Positions 32,092 to 41,327 are shown, counted from the first letter of the stretch. The stretch is DNA of 42,329 nt from JAAZLS01 sp964585925 (GCA_964585925.1 CAZPFS010000016.1:1-42329); one strand, 5' to 3'. The notes: generated by a model from the sequence alone, not told the origin. Made by a program: numbers and translations.

Positions 32092-33180
32092 TTAAAACTC
32101 CCACCCAAAGGAGGTCCCCACCGCCCGGGCCGCCCGGACCTGCGGGCCGTCCGGATGGATGCGCTTGGTTCCGGCGGTGGCTTCCTGCAAAGGAACCGAG
32201 GTTATCTCTCCCGCCAGAAGGCAAACCATCTCGTTCCAGCGGGCTTCATGGGCCAGTTTAACCGCCTGCGCGCCGAAGCGGGTGGCCAAAACACGATCAA
32301 AACAACTGGGGGTGCCGCCGCGCTGGAGATGCCCCAGAACCGTAGCCCGGCTTTCCATCCCCACGCGGGACTCGATCTCCCGGGCAACCAATGAGCCGAT
32401 ACCACCCAACCGGGGCGCCCCACCGGCAATCTCCTGATAAACCGGCCGGCCCCCTTCCGGAAAGGCTCCTTCGGCGGCCACGATAATACTGAATTTTTTG
32501 CCCCGGGCCAGACGTTGCCTGATCTTTTCGATGATCGCCTCATGCCGAAAGGGTATCTCCGGAATGAGAATAATATCGCCGCCCCCGGCAATCCCCGCCT
32601 GCAGGGCGATCCAGCCTGCATTTCTGCCCATTACCTCCACCACCATCGCCCGGTGATGGGATTCGGCGGTGGTGTGAATCTTGTCAATGGCATCGGTGGC
32701 GGTGGCCGCCGCCGTGTCGAACCCAAAGCTAACTTCCGTGGCCAGAAGATCATTGTCTATGGTTTTGGGGACACCGATCACGGGGACCCCCAGGCTGCCA
32801 AAACGGTGAGCCAGGGCCAGGCTGCCGTCGCCGCCCACCACGATCAACCCCTCCAGCTTCCACCGCTCAATATTCAATAGCGCCTCTTGGGAGCGATCTT
32901 CAAAGGTGATCTCACCGCTTGGCCCGGTTACCTGAAAGTTAAAGGGATTGTCCCGATTGGTGGTTCCCAAAATGGTCCCCCCCCGGTGCAAAATTCCGGA
33001 AACCGCCTCCTCCCCGATCAGCCAGGCCTCGTTTTCTACCAGTCCCTTGAAACCATTATTGAAGCCCACTACCTCGGTGCCGTAACCGTAAAGGGACCCC
33101 TTGGCCACCGCCCGGATCACCGCATTCAGGCCGGGGCAGTCTCCGCCGCCGGTAAGAATACCTAGCCTGCGCCTACCCAT
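32092..33180 (-). CDS. pfkA: 6-phosphofructokinase, group III type
   Basis: This 362-aa enzyme phosphorylates fructose 6-phosphate in glycolysis. GILTGGGDCPGLNAVIR, GGTILGTTNRDN and the catalytic PKTIDND (138-144) are present. The phosphoryl-donor site reads GGDGS (116-120). The combination of glycine at the E. coli 104 position and lysine at the 124 position is that of ATP-dependent group III enzymes, as in Streptomyces; PPi enzymes have aspartate at 104. ATP use is therefore predicted. The ATG follows GGGAGG, and the gene overlaps the stop of the nucleoside phosphorylase gene by eight bases, linking pentose release to glycolysis. Confidence 0.93.
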   Translation of the reverse strand: MGRRRLGILTGGGDCPGLNAVIRAVAKGSLYGYGTEVVGFNNGFKGLVENEAWLIGEEAVSGILHRGGTILGTTNRDNPFNFQVTGPSGEITFEDRSQEALLNIERWKLEGLIVVGGDGSLALAHRFGSLGVPVIGVPKTIDNDLLATEVSFGFDTAAATATDAIDKIHTTAESHHRAMVVEVMGRNAGWIALQAGIAGGGDIILIPEIPFRHEAIIEKIRQRLARGKKFSIIVAAEGAFPEGGRPVYQEIAGGAPRLGGIGSLVAREIESRVGMESRATVLGHLQRGGTPSCFDRVLATRFGAQAVKLAHEARWNEMVCLLAGEITSVPLQEATAGTKRIHPDGPQVRAARAVGTSFGWEF

Positions 33181-34579
33181 GGCTTTTCTCCTCCCCTCGC
33201 TCTCTTTCGGTGATAACCGCTCCCGGAATGCTGCCGGGGCGGGGGCAACACCTCCGGCCGAAACGGTCCACGTATCCCAGAATCAGGGGAGCCTTATCCA
33301 CCGCCGGTTCCGGGCCGATGGAATATGCCCCGCCAACCTGCCGGGCGGCTTCCCCAACCCGCGGTGTACCCGGGTGAATATTCGTATACATAACCGCCAG
33401 ATCATCACCCCGCGCCACCCGATCACCCATTTTTTTGTGCAAAATGATCCCGGCCGCCGGATCGATCACCTGATCTTTGGTTTCCCGGCCCGCCCCCAGC
33501 TCCATGGCCGCCCGGCCGAGGGCCTCCGCCCGGATCCCTTGTACAAAACCACCGGCCGGCGCCGTCACCGGAACCCTGTTGGCGGCCCTCGGCAGAAGAG
33601 AAGGGTCGTCAGCCACCCGCGGATCTCCCTGTTGGGTGCGGATCAGCTCTTTGAATTTCTGCAGCCCCCTCCCGCTGTCCAGGATCTGTTTCAATTTTTT
33701 ATGCCCCTCTTCCGGACCGGATGCCCTTTGAGACAGATGCAGCATGTGGGAACCCAGCACCAGGCAGAGTTCCTCCAGATCGGGGGGGCCTTTCCCCCGC
33801 AGAGTCAGGATCGCTTCTTCAACCTCCAGGGCATTGCCGATAGCTTTTCCCAGGGGCTGTTCCATAGAAGTGATCACCGCCTCCGTCTCCCGCCCCGCCC
33901 CGGTACCGATCTCGACCATGATCCGGGCCAGTTCAAAAGCTTTCTTCTGATCTTTCAATAAGGCCCCATCCCCGGTTTTCACATCCAGTACCAGGGCATC
34001 GGCCCCCGCCGCCAGCTTTTTGCTCATGATGCTGGCCGCGATCAGGGGCAAACTGTCTACGGTGGCCGTAACATCCCGCAGGGCATAAAGTTTTTTATCG
34101 GCCGGCACCAGGTTGCCGGTCTGTCCCACCACCGCCGCCCCGTGCTCCTGTACCGCCCGGATCATCTCTACACTGGAGAGGGTGGTATTGAAACCGGGGA
34201 TTGACTCCAGTTTGTCCAGAGTGCCGCCGGTATGGCCCAGGCCGCGCCCGCTTATCTTGACCACCGGCACCCCGGCCGCCGCTACCAGGGGGACCAGGAC
34301 CAAAGTGGCGGTATCGCCTACCCCGCCAGTGCTGTGTTTATCCACCTTGATCCCGGGGATCGGCTGCCACGACAAGGTCTCGCCGGAATCCCTCATGGCC
34401 AAAGTCAGATCCAGGGTCTCCCGATCGTTCATCCCCCGGAAATAGATCGCCATGGCCAGGGCGGCCATCTGGTAATCGGGGACAGAGCCCCCCGCGTACC
34501 CCGAAATCAGGAAATTGATTTCCTCCCGGGTCAGTACACCGCCGTTGCGTTTTTTTAAAATAAGGTCGCCGGTTTTCAT
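33173..34579 (-). CDS. Pyrimidine-nucleoside (thymidine) phosphorylase
   Basis: This 468-aa homodimeric enzyme splits thymidine, deoxyuridine or uridine with phosphate into base and (deoxy)ribose 1-phosphate. The family signature KHSTGGVGDTAT lies near residue 80, and SGRGLGHTGGTLDKLESIPG, the catalytic-loop SDDKKLY-like PADKKLYALRD and KTGDGAL follow. ATG at 34579 has the site CAGGAG; earlier in-frame starts lack one. The protein is some 30 residues longer than usual, with a charged C-terminal tail. It overlaps the phosphofructokinase gene, which fits a role in feeding sugar phosphates to glycolysis. Confidence 0.92.
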   Translation of the reverse strand: MKTGDLILKKRNGGVLTREEINFLISGYAGGSVPDYQMAALAMAIYFRGMNDRETLDLTLAMRDSGETLSWQPIPGIKVDKHSTGGVGDTATLVLVPLVAAAGVPVVKISGRGLGHTGGTLDKLESIPGFNTTLSSVEMIRAVQEHGAAVVGQTGNLVPADKKLYALRDVTATVDSLPLIAASIMSKKLAAGADALVLDVKTGDGALLKDQKKAFELARIMVEIGTGAGRETEAVITSMEQPLGKAIGNALEVEEAILTLRGKGPPDLEELCLVLGSHMLHLSQRASGPEEGHKKLKQILDSGRGLQKFKELIRTQQGDPRVADDPSLLPRAANRVPVTAPAGGFVQGIRAEALGRAAMELGAGRETKDQVIDPAAGIILHKKMGDRVARGDDLAVMYTNIHPGTPRVGEAARQVGGAYSIGPEPAVDKAPLILGYVDRFGRRCCPRPGSIPGAVITERERGEEKSHG

Positions 34580-34651
34580 GGTTTTCTCCTGTTGATTTAG
34601 ACAAAGCATGTTTGCCACTGCACAGGTGACAGGTGAACAATAATGTTATGG

Positions 34652-35647
34652 TTATTCGGCATGTTTCGTTATAAATTCCAGCAGCGTCCGGTTGAAATTC
34701 TGCGGCGCCGTTTCCATCGGACAGTGATGCTGATCCTTGATGATCACTATTTCCCCCCGGGGAAGCATCGCGCTCAGATCTTCTCCCCGTTCCAGGGGAG
34801 CCCAGGTATCCTTCTCCCCCCAGATGCAAAGAGCCGGAACATCCAGCGATGATACCGTCCCCACCTCCCCGTACCCCAGGCCCGCCAGATCCTTCAGCAC
34901 ATCATCGGTGCCGGCAATGCTGAAAGGAAGGCGGTAGCCCTGAAATTCCTCCTCGTCGGGTTTCCGGCCGTAGGCGGAGGTGACAATGCTTTTAAACTGC
35001 TCTTCCTTGAATATTATCCTCGGGGCCAGAATTTTGATCCACTGCCGGATAGGGGGGTAAGAATAGATAAGCCTTGCGGTTTGAGACTGCATTTTGTAAA
35101 TATCGGCATCCACAAATGTAATCGTATTTATCCGGTCCGGCTGCTGCAAGGCCATCTCCGCCACTGTACCGCCCCCCGTGGAATGGCCCACCAAATGCCA
35201 GCTTTCCCCGGGCCGAATTTGATCCAGCAGATTCCAGAGCAAAGCAGCCCTTCCGGCCGGAGAATGATCCAGCCCCGCCCGGCGTTCACTCAACCCGAAC
35301 CCGGGAAGATCCACCGCCACCACCCGGTAGCCGGCTTCATCCAGGACCGGGGCGGTATGCCGCCAAGAAAAAGTCGATCCCCCGTAGCCATGCACCAGCA
35401 ATATATTTGCCCCGGGACCCGGCCCCTCCCAGATCCTAAAGTGAAGATCCACCCCGTCTATGACCTTGAAATTGCTCTGTTCAAAGGCCAGATCCCGGGG
35501 ATTTTGCTTCAAGGAGGCGGCGGGAATATAATATGGGAGCAAGCTCAAAATACCGGCCAGCAGTAAGACCGTCGTCGCTGTCCGAGAAAACCGTTCCTTC
35601 AAGGGCACGCTCGATTTACGCTTTTTCGGTGAACCCGTCGGCCTCAA
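34652..35647 (-). CDS. Membrane-anchored alpha/beta hydrolase
   Basis: This 331-aa protein has an N-terminal basic stretch and one membrane helix (TTVLLLAGILSLLPYYI), then an alpha/beta hydrolase domain probably outside the cell. The oxyanion motif LLVHGYGGS, nucleophile elbow GHSTGGG, acid WGEKDTW and histidine in DQHHCPME form a complete catalytic set. TTG at 35647 is the start, six bases after AGGGGGGA. The substrate is unknown; esterases, lipases and haloalkane-type hydrolases share this pattern. It lies 72 bases upstream of the phosphorylase gene on the same strand. Confidence 0.87.
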   Translation of the reverse strand: MRPTGSPKKRKSSVPLKERFSRTATTVLLLAGILSLLPYYIPAASLKQNPRDLAFEQSNFKVIDGVDLHFRIWEGPGPGANILLVHGYGGSTFSWRHTAPVLDEAGYRVVAVDLPGFGLSERRAGLDHSPAGRAALLWNLLDQIRPGESWHLVGHSTGGGTVAEMALQQPDRINTITFVDADIYKMQSQTARLIYSYPPIRQWIKILAPRIIFKEEQFKSIVTSAYGRKPDEEEFQGYRLPFSIAGTDDVLKDLAGLGYGEVGTVSSLDVPALCIWGEKDTWAPLERGEDLSAMLPRGEIVIIKDQHHCPMETAPQNFNRTLLEFITKHAE

Positions 35648-35823
35648 TGCAATTCCCCCCTATGTCTCATGAATCGTTACCGCCCGGCGGTAAATCCGGC
35701 ATAAACCATTGCCCAATAAGGGCGGGATAACAACTCCGGAAATGATATGATCCAATCCCCCGTCCCCCTTGGAGAAAGGGAACACGGGATTTACACACCA
35801 GGGGCGAGGATGAGGTTGCACCA

Positions 35824-36561
35824 TCAGGTTTGCAAATCCGTCTTCAAACTTTTCTCCGCCCGTTCACCTTTTCGGGCCAGGTAAACCATGAAAATCCCCA
35901 GCTCGTACAGCAACATCAGCGGAATAGCCATCATGATCTGGGAGAAGACATCCGGGGGAGTCAGTATGGCGGATATTATCAGGATCACCAGCAGTGCATA
36001 TTTGCGATTGCGGCGCAGGAAAGAAACATTTGTCAGGCCCGCAATCCCCAAAAACCAAAATACCAGGGGCAGTTGAAATACCAGCCCAAACGCACCAAGA
36101 AATGATACGGAAAATGAAACATATTGATTTATGCTGAATTTGGGAATCAGATCAGCCCGGCTGAAGCTTAGAAAAAATTCCAGGGTAAAGGGGAATACCA
36201 CAAAATATGAAAAACAAATTCCCAGGGCAAACAATACAAACATGGTTCCGGCCAGAAACAGGGCCTTCTTTTTAAAATGGCGGTTTATCACCCCGATCAG
36301 AGCCGCCGCCTGATAGAGAACAACCGGTAACGATATTATTGCCCCCGACACCACCGCCAAGCGCAAATTGGAAATAAACACCTCGGGAGGAGTGAGGAAG
36401 ATCATCTCAATGGGCATGTTCCGGCCCGGCCACAACAGGATCCGCCGGATAGGCTCTACAAAGCCGAAACAAAGGATTGATCCCGCCGCCACGGCAACGG
36501 CCATGATGATCAACCGTTTGCGCAAATGTTCCAGAAAAGTCATAACCAGCTTTCGATCCAT
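35824..36561 (-). CDS. tatC: Twin-arginine translocase subunit TatC
   Basis: This 245-aa protein has six membrane helices and the TatC N-terminal motif FLEHLRKRL (residues 9-17) that binds twin-arginine signal peptides. FLTPPEVFISNLRLAV and a proline-rich P3 loop (SLPVVLYQ) also match the family. GGGAGGGGAAGG precedes the ATG. No tatA or tatB gene is in the window, so the pore-forming subunit must be encoded elsewhere. It follows the TPR-like gene by 41 bases. Confidence 0.93.
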   Translation of the reverse strand: MDRKLVMTFLEHLRKRLIIMAVAVAAGSILCFGFVEPIRRILLWPGRNMPIEMIFLTPPEVFISNLRLAVVSGAIISLPVVLYQAAALIGVINRHFKKKALFLAGTMFVLFALGICFSYFVVFPFTLEFFLSFSRADLIPKFSINQYVSFSVSFLGAFGLVFQLPLVFWFLGIAGLTNVSFLRRNRKYALLVILIISAILTPPDVFSQIMMAIPLMLLYELGIFMVYLARKGERAEKSLKTDLQT

Positions 36562-36602
36562 AGCCTTCCCCTCCCGGCAACTGTCAATTGCCCGGTGAAG
36601 AA

Positions 36603-37295
36603 TTACTCAGAACCGCCGGAAGCTCCGTCTTCGGATTCAAGCTGTTCCCGATAACCCTGGGCGTATGAATGAAGTGATGATTCCTCAGGCTCTGTATTAA
36701 GAATGACCGCCAACTGGTCCAAAGCCCCCTGACGATTACCGTCCTCCTGATCCAAAATCAAAGCGTAGTAAAACCGATCTGAATTTTCCAGGGTGCCCCC
36801 GGCCAGCTTCTGCTCCACCAGTTGCTTCAGGCTGTCGGCCTGCTGCCCGGTCTCCTCTAGTTCCAGGCCGTTACAGGCGCTGTACAGTAAAAATCGGTAT
36901 TGTACCTGCTCCGGCTCCATCTCCACCAGGGATCTGTAAACCCCGGCTGCCTTCTCCATGTACGCCGGTCCATTTTCCGAGTCTTCCAGCCAGTCGGCAT
37001 AGCCGGCCAGGGTAGTATAAATCGAACCCAGGCGATCCAGAACCGCCGTCTCGGGGCTGTACTCTTCTATATACTGTTCAAGTTGTTCGGCTTCCTGCAG
37101 GAGTCTTTTTTGTTCCGCCATCAGTTGCTGCTGAAGATCAATCTGATCATCGCCGGTATCAGAATGTTCTGGATCCTTCAGGTAATCCAGATAGTAATAA
37201 ACAGCAGTGGACAAGATCATCACCACCGCCACCACCATGGCAATCACCATGATCCAGGCGCTTTTATTGCTTTTTCGAACCTTTTTTCTGGCCAC
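36603..37295 (-). CDS. Membrane-anchored TPR-like protein of unknown function
   Basis: This 230-aa protein starts with a basic N-terminus (ARKKVRKSNKS), one membrane helix (WIMVIAMVVAVVMILSTAVYY), an acidic linker, a coiled-coil stretch rich in glutamine, and helical pairs resembling tetratricopeptide repeats. GTG at 37295 follows GGAGGT by seven bases and gives this tidy N-terminus; the open frame extends to 37382 but overlaps the preceding gene. The start lies 32 bases inside the zinc-ribbon gene, so translation is probably coupled. The domain would face the outside and act in protein-protein contact. The function is unknown. Confidence 0.8.
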   Translation of the reverse strand: MARKKVRKSNKSAWIMVIAMVVAVVMILSTAVYYYLDYLKDPEHSDTGDDQIDLQQQLMAEQKRLLQEAEQLEQYIEEYSPETAVLDRLGSIYTTLAGYADWLEDSENGPAYMEKAAGVYRSLVEMEPEQVQYRFLLYSACNGLELEETGQQADSLKQLVEQKLAGGTLENSDRFYYALILDQEDGNRQGALDQLAVILNTEPEESSLHSYAQGYREQLESEDGASGGSE

Positions 37296-38061
37296 CCCTA
37301 GAACCTCCGCCTTGAGTATCGGTAGTATTGTTGCCCCCTTCGGGTTCGGGCGATCTGACCAGCAGACGCCCACAGTTTTCACAATACACTATCGAACTGG
37401 GATTGTAAAGGAGCCCCCGCTGGGCCAGGGAAATGTACACCCGGCAACTTTCGCAGGTATCATTTATCACCCGGGAAATACCTTTCCCTTTGTGTCTGCG
37501 GCACTGGGTAAGGTAAAGATCCCGGTACTTGCTCTCAACCCGGGGCAGGAGTTTGTCGCGATTTTCCTGCAGCTGTTTCAACTGAAGATCAAGGCCGTTC
37601 AATTTCTGCTGCAGCCTGTTCTGCTCACCCTGCACCTCCTGCTCCTGTCTGGCCGCCTCTTCTTTTAACCCGGCAATTTTCTCCTGCTGATCCTCCGCCT
37701 GCTCCATCAGCCGGAAAATATCCTCCTCCAGGTTTTCCTGTTCAACTTTCAGGGACTCCAGTCGCTTCTCCATATTTTCCAGTTCACGGACATTGCTTAC
37801 CTCGCCGCCGTACAGCTTTTGGTGCAACCCTTTCCGGTCGGAAACAATTTTATTCAGGTCCATTTCCATGGACCTGAGCTGCTTACGTTGTTCCGCCTGC
37901 CGACCTCCCTGCCGGTCAAGGTCAGCCCGCAGCTCATCGAGTTTTTCCACGGCCGCCCGCACATTTTCCTGCAAAAGGTCACACTCTATCTCTTCCTGCA
38001 AATCGGCCATAGCCAGATCAATCTCCTGCAGTTCCAATAGCAGCTCAAGCTGCCCCATCAT
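37264..38061 (-). CDS. Coiled-coil protein with C4 zinc ribbon (DUF164/zf-RING_7 type)
   Basis: This 265-aa cytoplasmic protein has a long antiparallel coiled coil (residues 5-185) and a C-terminal zinc ribbon with CESC and YCENCGRLL. The last 25 residues are a low-complexity G/K/T tail. ATG at 38061 has the site AAAGGGG; an ATG directly after it is an alternative. Genes of this type regularly lie beside Nif3-like genes in Firmicutes, as here. Members have been proposed to bind nucleic acid; the role is not established. Confidence 0.88.
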   Translation of the reverse strand: MMGQLELLLELQEIDLAMADLQEEIECDLLQENVRAAVEKLDELRADLDRQGGRQAEQRKQLRSMEMDLNKIVSDRKGLHQKLYGGEVSNVRELENMEKRLESLKVEQENLEEDIFRLMEQAEDQQEKIAGLKEEAARQEQEVQGEQNRLQQKLNGLDLQLKQLQENRDKLLPRVESKYRDLYLTQCRRHKGKGISRVINDTCESCRVYISLAQRGLLYNPSSIVYCENCGRLLVRSPEPEGGNNTTDTQGGGSRGGQKKGSKKQ

Positions 38062-38101
38062 TAACACCCCTTTCTTAAAACAAGAAAGGGCAGGTTTTGG
38101 T

Positions 38102-39241
38102 TTACCTACCCCGGTAAAAGTCCCATTTAACCGCAGATTCTGTCCCGGCGGAAAAAACAGCCGTCTGGTAACTATCATCATCAAGTCGTTTCCGCAGATA
38201 TTCTGTAATATGATCCACCACCGGCCATTCGGTCCGGAAATGCCCGGCATCGATCAGCGCCATACCATAGGAGGAGGCCGCCAGCAGATCGTGATGCCCG
38301 ATATCACCGGTTATGAGCAGCTCCGCGCCTTTCCGGGCCGCCGGTTCCACCAAGGAGCCCCCGCTGCCGCTTCCCACCGCCACCCGCTGAAGCTCGCGGG
38401 AGTCCATGCCCGGCGGCAGCCAGTACCTCAACCCGGCAGGTCCCAATCTTTCGGCACAGCGCTTCAATATATCTTCCATTTTCAAAGGAGGTTCAAGTAA
38501 CCCCAGCAGTCCGAATCCCAGTTGTTTTCCCTGCCGGTGCAGCGGGAAAAGATCATAGGCCACTTCCTCATAGGGATGTGCCGACAACAGCGCCGCCACC
38601 ACTTTGTCACGGCGCGATACCGGCAAAACGGTCTCCAGCCGGAATTCCGGCACTCTTTCCAGCCGTCCCGGCTGCCCGATAAAAGGAGAGGTGTGATCTA
38701 GCGGTTTAAACATTCCCGTGCCAAACACCTGGAAGCTGCAATGACTGTAGCGGCCTGTCCAGCCCGCCCCGGCCTCCATCACGGCCTGCCTGACCCGATC
38801 CTCATACCCCTCGGGAACAAATACCGTCAGTTTTAACAACCTGTCTTCAAAAGCAACCTCCACTATTTCCCGACCATTTTGCCCAAGGCCGATCAGGTCG
38901 GCCAGTATGCTGTTCACCAACGCCAGATCCAGATTGGTATGGGCGCTGTATACACTCATTTCATTCCGAATAATGCTGCTGATCAGCATGCCCTGCGGTT
39001 CGCGTTCATCTATCTTCAGGGGCGGCTTGAGCCACAGAGGGTGATGGGTTATTATCAGCTGTGCCTGGCGGCCGATGGCCTCTGAAAGCACCTGCTGCTC
39101 CAAATCCAGGGCCACCAGTACCGTGGATACCCTGCGTTCGGGATCGCCAATCTGAAGCCCGCTGTGGTCCCACTCTGCGGCCAGGCAAAGCGGAGCCAGC
39201 TCTTCCAGATAGTTGATAATGACCTCCACCCGGGCCAACAT
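38102..39241 (-). CDS. Nif3-like dinuclear metal-centre protein (YqfO type)
   Basis: This 379-aa protein of the Nif3/NGG1p-interacting family forms toroidal hexamers. Metal-site motifs are LIITHHPLW near residue 65, SAHTNLDLA near 100, and GDIGHHDLL and DAGHFRTEW near the C-terminus. The middle (about 130-235) is the PII-like insert seen in YqfO proteins. The length is typical for the version with insert. GAAGGAGG precedes the ATG. It is also annotated as GTP cyclohydrolase-like (FolE2-type) in places, which is not well supported. Confidence 0.92.
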   Translation of the reverse strand: MLARVEVIINYLEELAPLCLAAEWDHSGLQIGDPERRVSTVLVALDLEQQVLSEAIGRQAQLIITHHPLWLKPPLKIDEREPQGMLISSIIRNEMSVYSAHTNLDLALVNSILADLIGLGQNGREIVEVAFEDRLLKLTVFVPEGYEDRVRQAVMEAGAGWTGRYSHCSFQVFGTGMFKPLDHTSPFIGQPGRLERVPEFRLETVLPVSRRDKVVAALLSAHPYEEVAYDLFPLHRQGKQLGFGLLGLLEPPLKMEDILKRCAERLGPAGLRYWLPPGMDSRELQRVAVGSGSGGSLVEPAARKGAELLITGDIGHHDLLAASSYGMALIDAGHFRTEWPVVDHITEYLRKRLDDDSYQTAVFSAGTESAVKWDFYRGR

Positions 39242-39374
39242 GAGCCGGCACCTCCTTCAGACGGATTTGTTTAATATACCGACGTTTCCGTTCCACAGCT
39301 AGTATTGCCCAAACAGCAGTCTTTGCCGCAGGGTTACAGTATCCATTTTCTTAAATAAATATTGGCAGGCCTCT

Positions 39375-40286
39375 CTAGTAAACTTCCAGCGGCCGATCGT
39401 CCTCTATAATGGTTTTATCAAGCTCGAGGGCGGCCCGAATATCTCTGGACAGGCAAAACATACCGCCATGAGTCTGCCCATCATAAAATTTCAGATCCGG
39501 GGCAAAATCCCGCAAAAAGTCATCTATTTCCCCGCGGCTCAAATCCTGCCGTGTGCTCCCGCGGGAGGCGATGATAAACCCCCAATCGCTTTCGAAAGAG
39601 GGAATATAGGCATGGTAAGATTGAATATTGTCAAAGCACAAACCAAGAGTATTTCTAACCGCGGCATGGACATCCATGTAATCGAGGGCAATCCCGCCGG
39701 CCTGCACTGCCAGCAGCCCGCCCGGTGCAAGACGTCGCTGAACCAGCTCGTAAAACTGGCGGGTAAACAGCCGGTAGGAGGGTCCGGCCGAATCCGGTTC
39801 CGTGAGATCACTGTAGATAATATCAAACTGCCGGTCGATATTGCTTATATATTGCCTTGCATCCTGGTGCAACAATTTAACCCGGAGATCATTGAAGCAC
39901 CCTTGGTGCCATGTGGGAAGATGCTCCCGGCAAAGCTCCACTACCTGCCGGTCAATGTCCACCATGGTAATTTCCTCTACGAAGGGATATTTGCACAGTT
40001 CCCTCAATAATGCGCCTTCTCCCCCGCCCATCACCAAAACCCTGCGAGGCCGGGAATGAAGAACCACCGCCGGATGGATCAGCGCCTCGTGGTAGATATA
40101 CTCGTCAAGTTGGGACGACTGGATCTTGCCATCCAAAATTAAACACCTTCCATAAGCAAAGGTGTCAATAATATCAACCTGTTGAAAATCTGTGCCCCCG
40201 CTGTAGATATATTTTTGGATGGCATACATGTAGGCATGATGGGGGCTGGAATACTCAATATACCATTTCCAATCCCGGGCAGCCAT
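39375..40286 (-). CDS. speE: Polyamine aminopropyltransferase (spermidine/thermospermine synthase type)
   Basis: This 303-aa enzyme transfers the aminopropyl group of decarboxylated S-adenosylmethionine to a polyamine. The cofactor motif VLVMGGGEGALLRE lies at about 83-96, acidic residue D110 follows, and the catalytic aspartate is D160 in YSDLTEP. The stretch DSAGPSYRLFTRQFY and the later HAYIPSFESDWGFIIAS resemble the thermospermine or Thermus SpeE branch more than classical spermidine synthase, so the acceptor may be spermidine or aminopropylagmatine. No speD or speA/B is nearby. A possible promoter lies at 40347-40375. Confidence 0.9.
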   Translation of the reverse strand: MAARDWKWYIEYSSPHHAYMYAIQKYIYSGGTDFQQVDIIDTFAYGRCLILDGKIQSSQLDEYIYHEALIHPAVVLHSRPRRVLVMGGGEGALLRELCKYPFVEEITMVDIDRQVVELCREHLPTWHQGCFNDLRVKLLHQDARQYISNIDRQFDIIYSDLTEPDSAGPSYRLFTRQFYELVQRRLAPGGLLAVQAGGIALDYMDVHAAVRNTLGLCFDNIQSYHAYIPSFESDWGFIIASRGSTRQDLSRGEIDDFLRDFAPDLKFYDGQTHGGMFCLSRDIRAALELDKTIIEDDRPLEVY

Positions 40287-40346
40287 AACAAATCCCCCCC
40301 CTGCGGCATATTGTGAAATGGAGCGTTGATTTTACGCAGCATGAAC

Positions 40347-40375
40347 ATTTTAGCAGAGATATGGTCAAAAGTCTA
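40347..40375 (-). promoter_or_regulatory. Possible promoter of the spermidine synthase gene
   Basis: On the minus strand, TAGACT (40370-40375), a 17-base spacer and TAAAAT (40347-40352, 5 of 6 matches) are seen, giving a leader of about 55 bases. Confidence 0.4.
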
Positions 40376-40480
40376 ACCGAACTGTGAGCATGACCAGACG
40401 GAGAACGGGATCAAAAAAACAGGGATCAGGACCACCGGGCAAAGAACTCGCGGCAAAACCGGCTTTTACCTTCCACCCTG

Positions 40481-40528
40481 AAAAAAATCATTTGAGGAGC
40501 AGGGGAAATAATGTCTTTTCCCCTGCTC
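40481..40528 (-). terminator. Terminator hairpin after the flavoprotein-rubredoxin gene
   Basis: A perfect 12-bp stem GAGCAGGGGAAA (40497-40508) / TTTCCCCTGCTC (40517-40528) is followed on the minus strand, after nine bases, by a run of seven T. It ends the rubrerythrin operon. Confidence 0.65.
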
Positions 40529-40604
40529 TCCAGTCTGATTCCGGATCATGTTCCAACTTTCAGGCTGAAACAATCCCGCCCCGAGAAGATTCAACTCGAT
40601 TTCA

Positions 40605-41285
40605 TCAATCAGCTTTCTTGAACTGATCTTTCCCTACCCCGCATACCGGGCAGACCCAGTCTTCGGGAAGATCCTCAAATTCTGTGCCCGGTTCAATGCC
40701 ATTTTCCGGATCCCCTTCCGCCGGGTCATACTCGTACCCGCATACGGTGCATACATATATATTCATACCGGCTCTCCTCTCATCTTTAATATGTGTAGGA
40801 GCCGAAGGCGGCGTGCTCCCCTTTTTTACCTGATGATAATAGGCATAGGTCATGGGGCTGCCCTGCCCAAGAACTTCGGCGCCGGTAATCCTGGCGATAA
40901 AGACGGTATGGGTCCCCGCATCAATATCCTGTATCACCTCCGCCTCGATCCAGGCCAGCACATGATCCGGGAGATAGGGTAAACCCCGGGGGGTAGTTTG
41001 ATAATTTATCCCTGAGAATTTATCGACCTCCCGCCCGGATTTGAACCCAAACTGCCCGATCAGGGAAAGGGGAACCTCCTGGGACAGGATTGAAACCGTA
41101 AATTCCCTGCTGTGCAGGATAAACTCGCGGGTAAGGTTCTGCTTGTTCAGGCTCACGGCCACGGTAGGGGGGTCATTGGATATCTGGAAAACCGTATTGG
41201 CAACTTGCCCGTTCAAACGGTTGCCGTCTTTTGAGGCCACTATGTACAGACCATAACTGAGACTGTGCAGTGCATTCGGGTTCAT
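40605..41285 (-). CDS. hrb: Flavin reductase-rubredoxin fusion (high-molecular-weight rubredoxin, Hrb-like)
   Basis: In this 226-aa fusion, residues 1-165 are a flavin reductase-like FMN domain (LSYGLYIVASKDGN, NTVFQISNDPPTVAVSLNK). Residues 174-226 are a complete rubredoxin, with CTVCGYEYDPAEGDPENG and DWVCPVCG giving the four iron-binding cysteines. In Moorella, Hrb passes electrons from NAD(P)H to flavodiiron proteins that reduce O2 or NO. ATG at 41285 is eight bases from GGAGGT; ATG 41291 is too close. An internal ATG at 40766 has its own AGAGGAGAG site and could yield free rubredoxin. It lies 42 bases after rubrerythrin, whose partner it probably is. Confidence 0.92.
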   Translation of the reverse strand: MNPNALHSLSYGLYIVASKDGNRLNGQVANTVFQISNDPPTVAVSLNKQNLTREFILHSREFTVSILSQEVPLSLIGQFGFKSGREVDKFSGINYQTTPRGLPYLPDHVLAWIEAEVIQDIDAGTHTVFIARITGAEVLGQGSPMTYAYYHQVKKGSTPPSAPTHIKDERRAGMNIYVCTVCGYEYDPAEGDPENGIEPGTEFEDLPEDWVCPVCGVGKDQFKKAD

Positions 41286-41327
41286 GGCCATACACCTCCC
41301 ATTGTTTTACCGGTGGAGGAATCGATC

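Larger units (their letters stand above)
40287..40604. other. Intergenic region upstream of the spermidine synthase gene
   Basis: This 318-base stretch holds the possible speE promoter (40347-40375) and the terminator hairpin of the rubrerythrin operon (40481-40528). The 80-aa plus-strand frame at 40384-40626 has no ribosome site and runs across that hairpin. I see no gene here. Confidence 0.6.
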
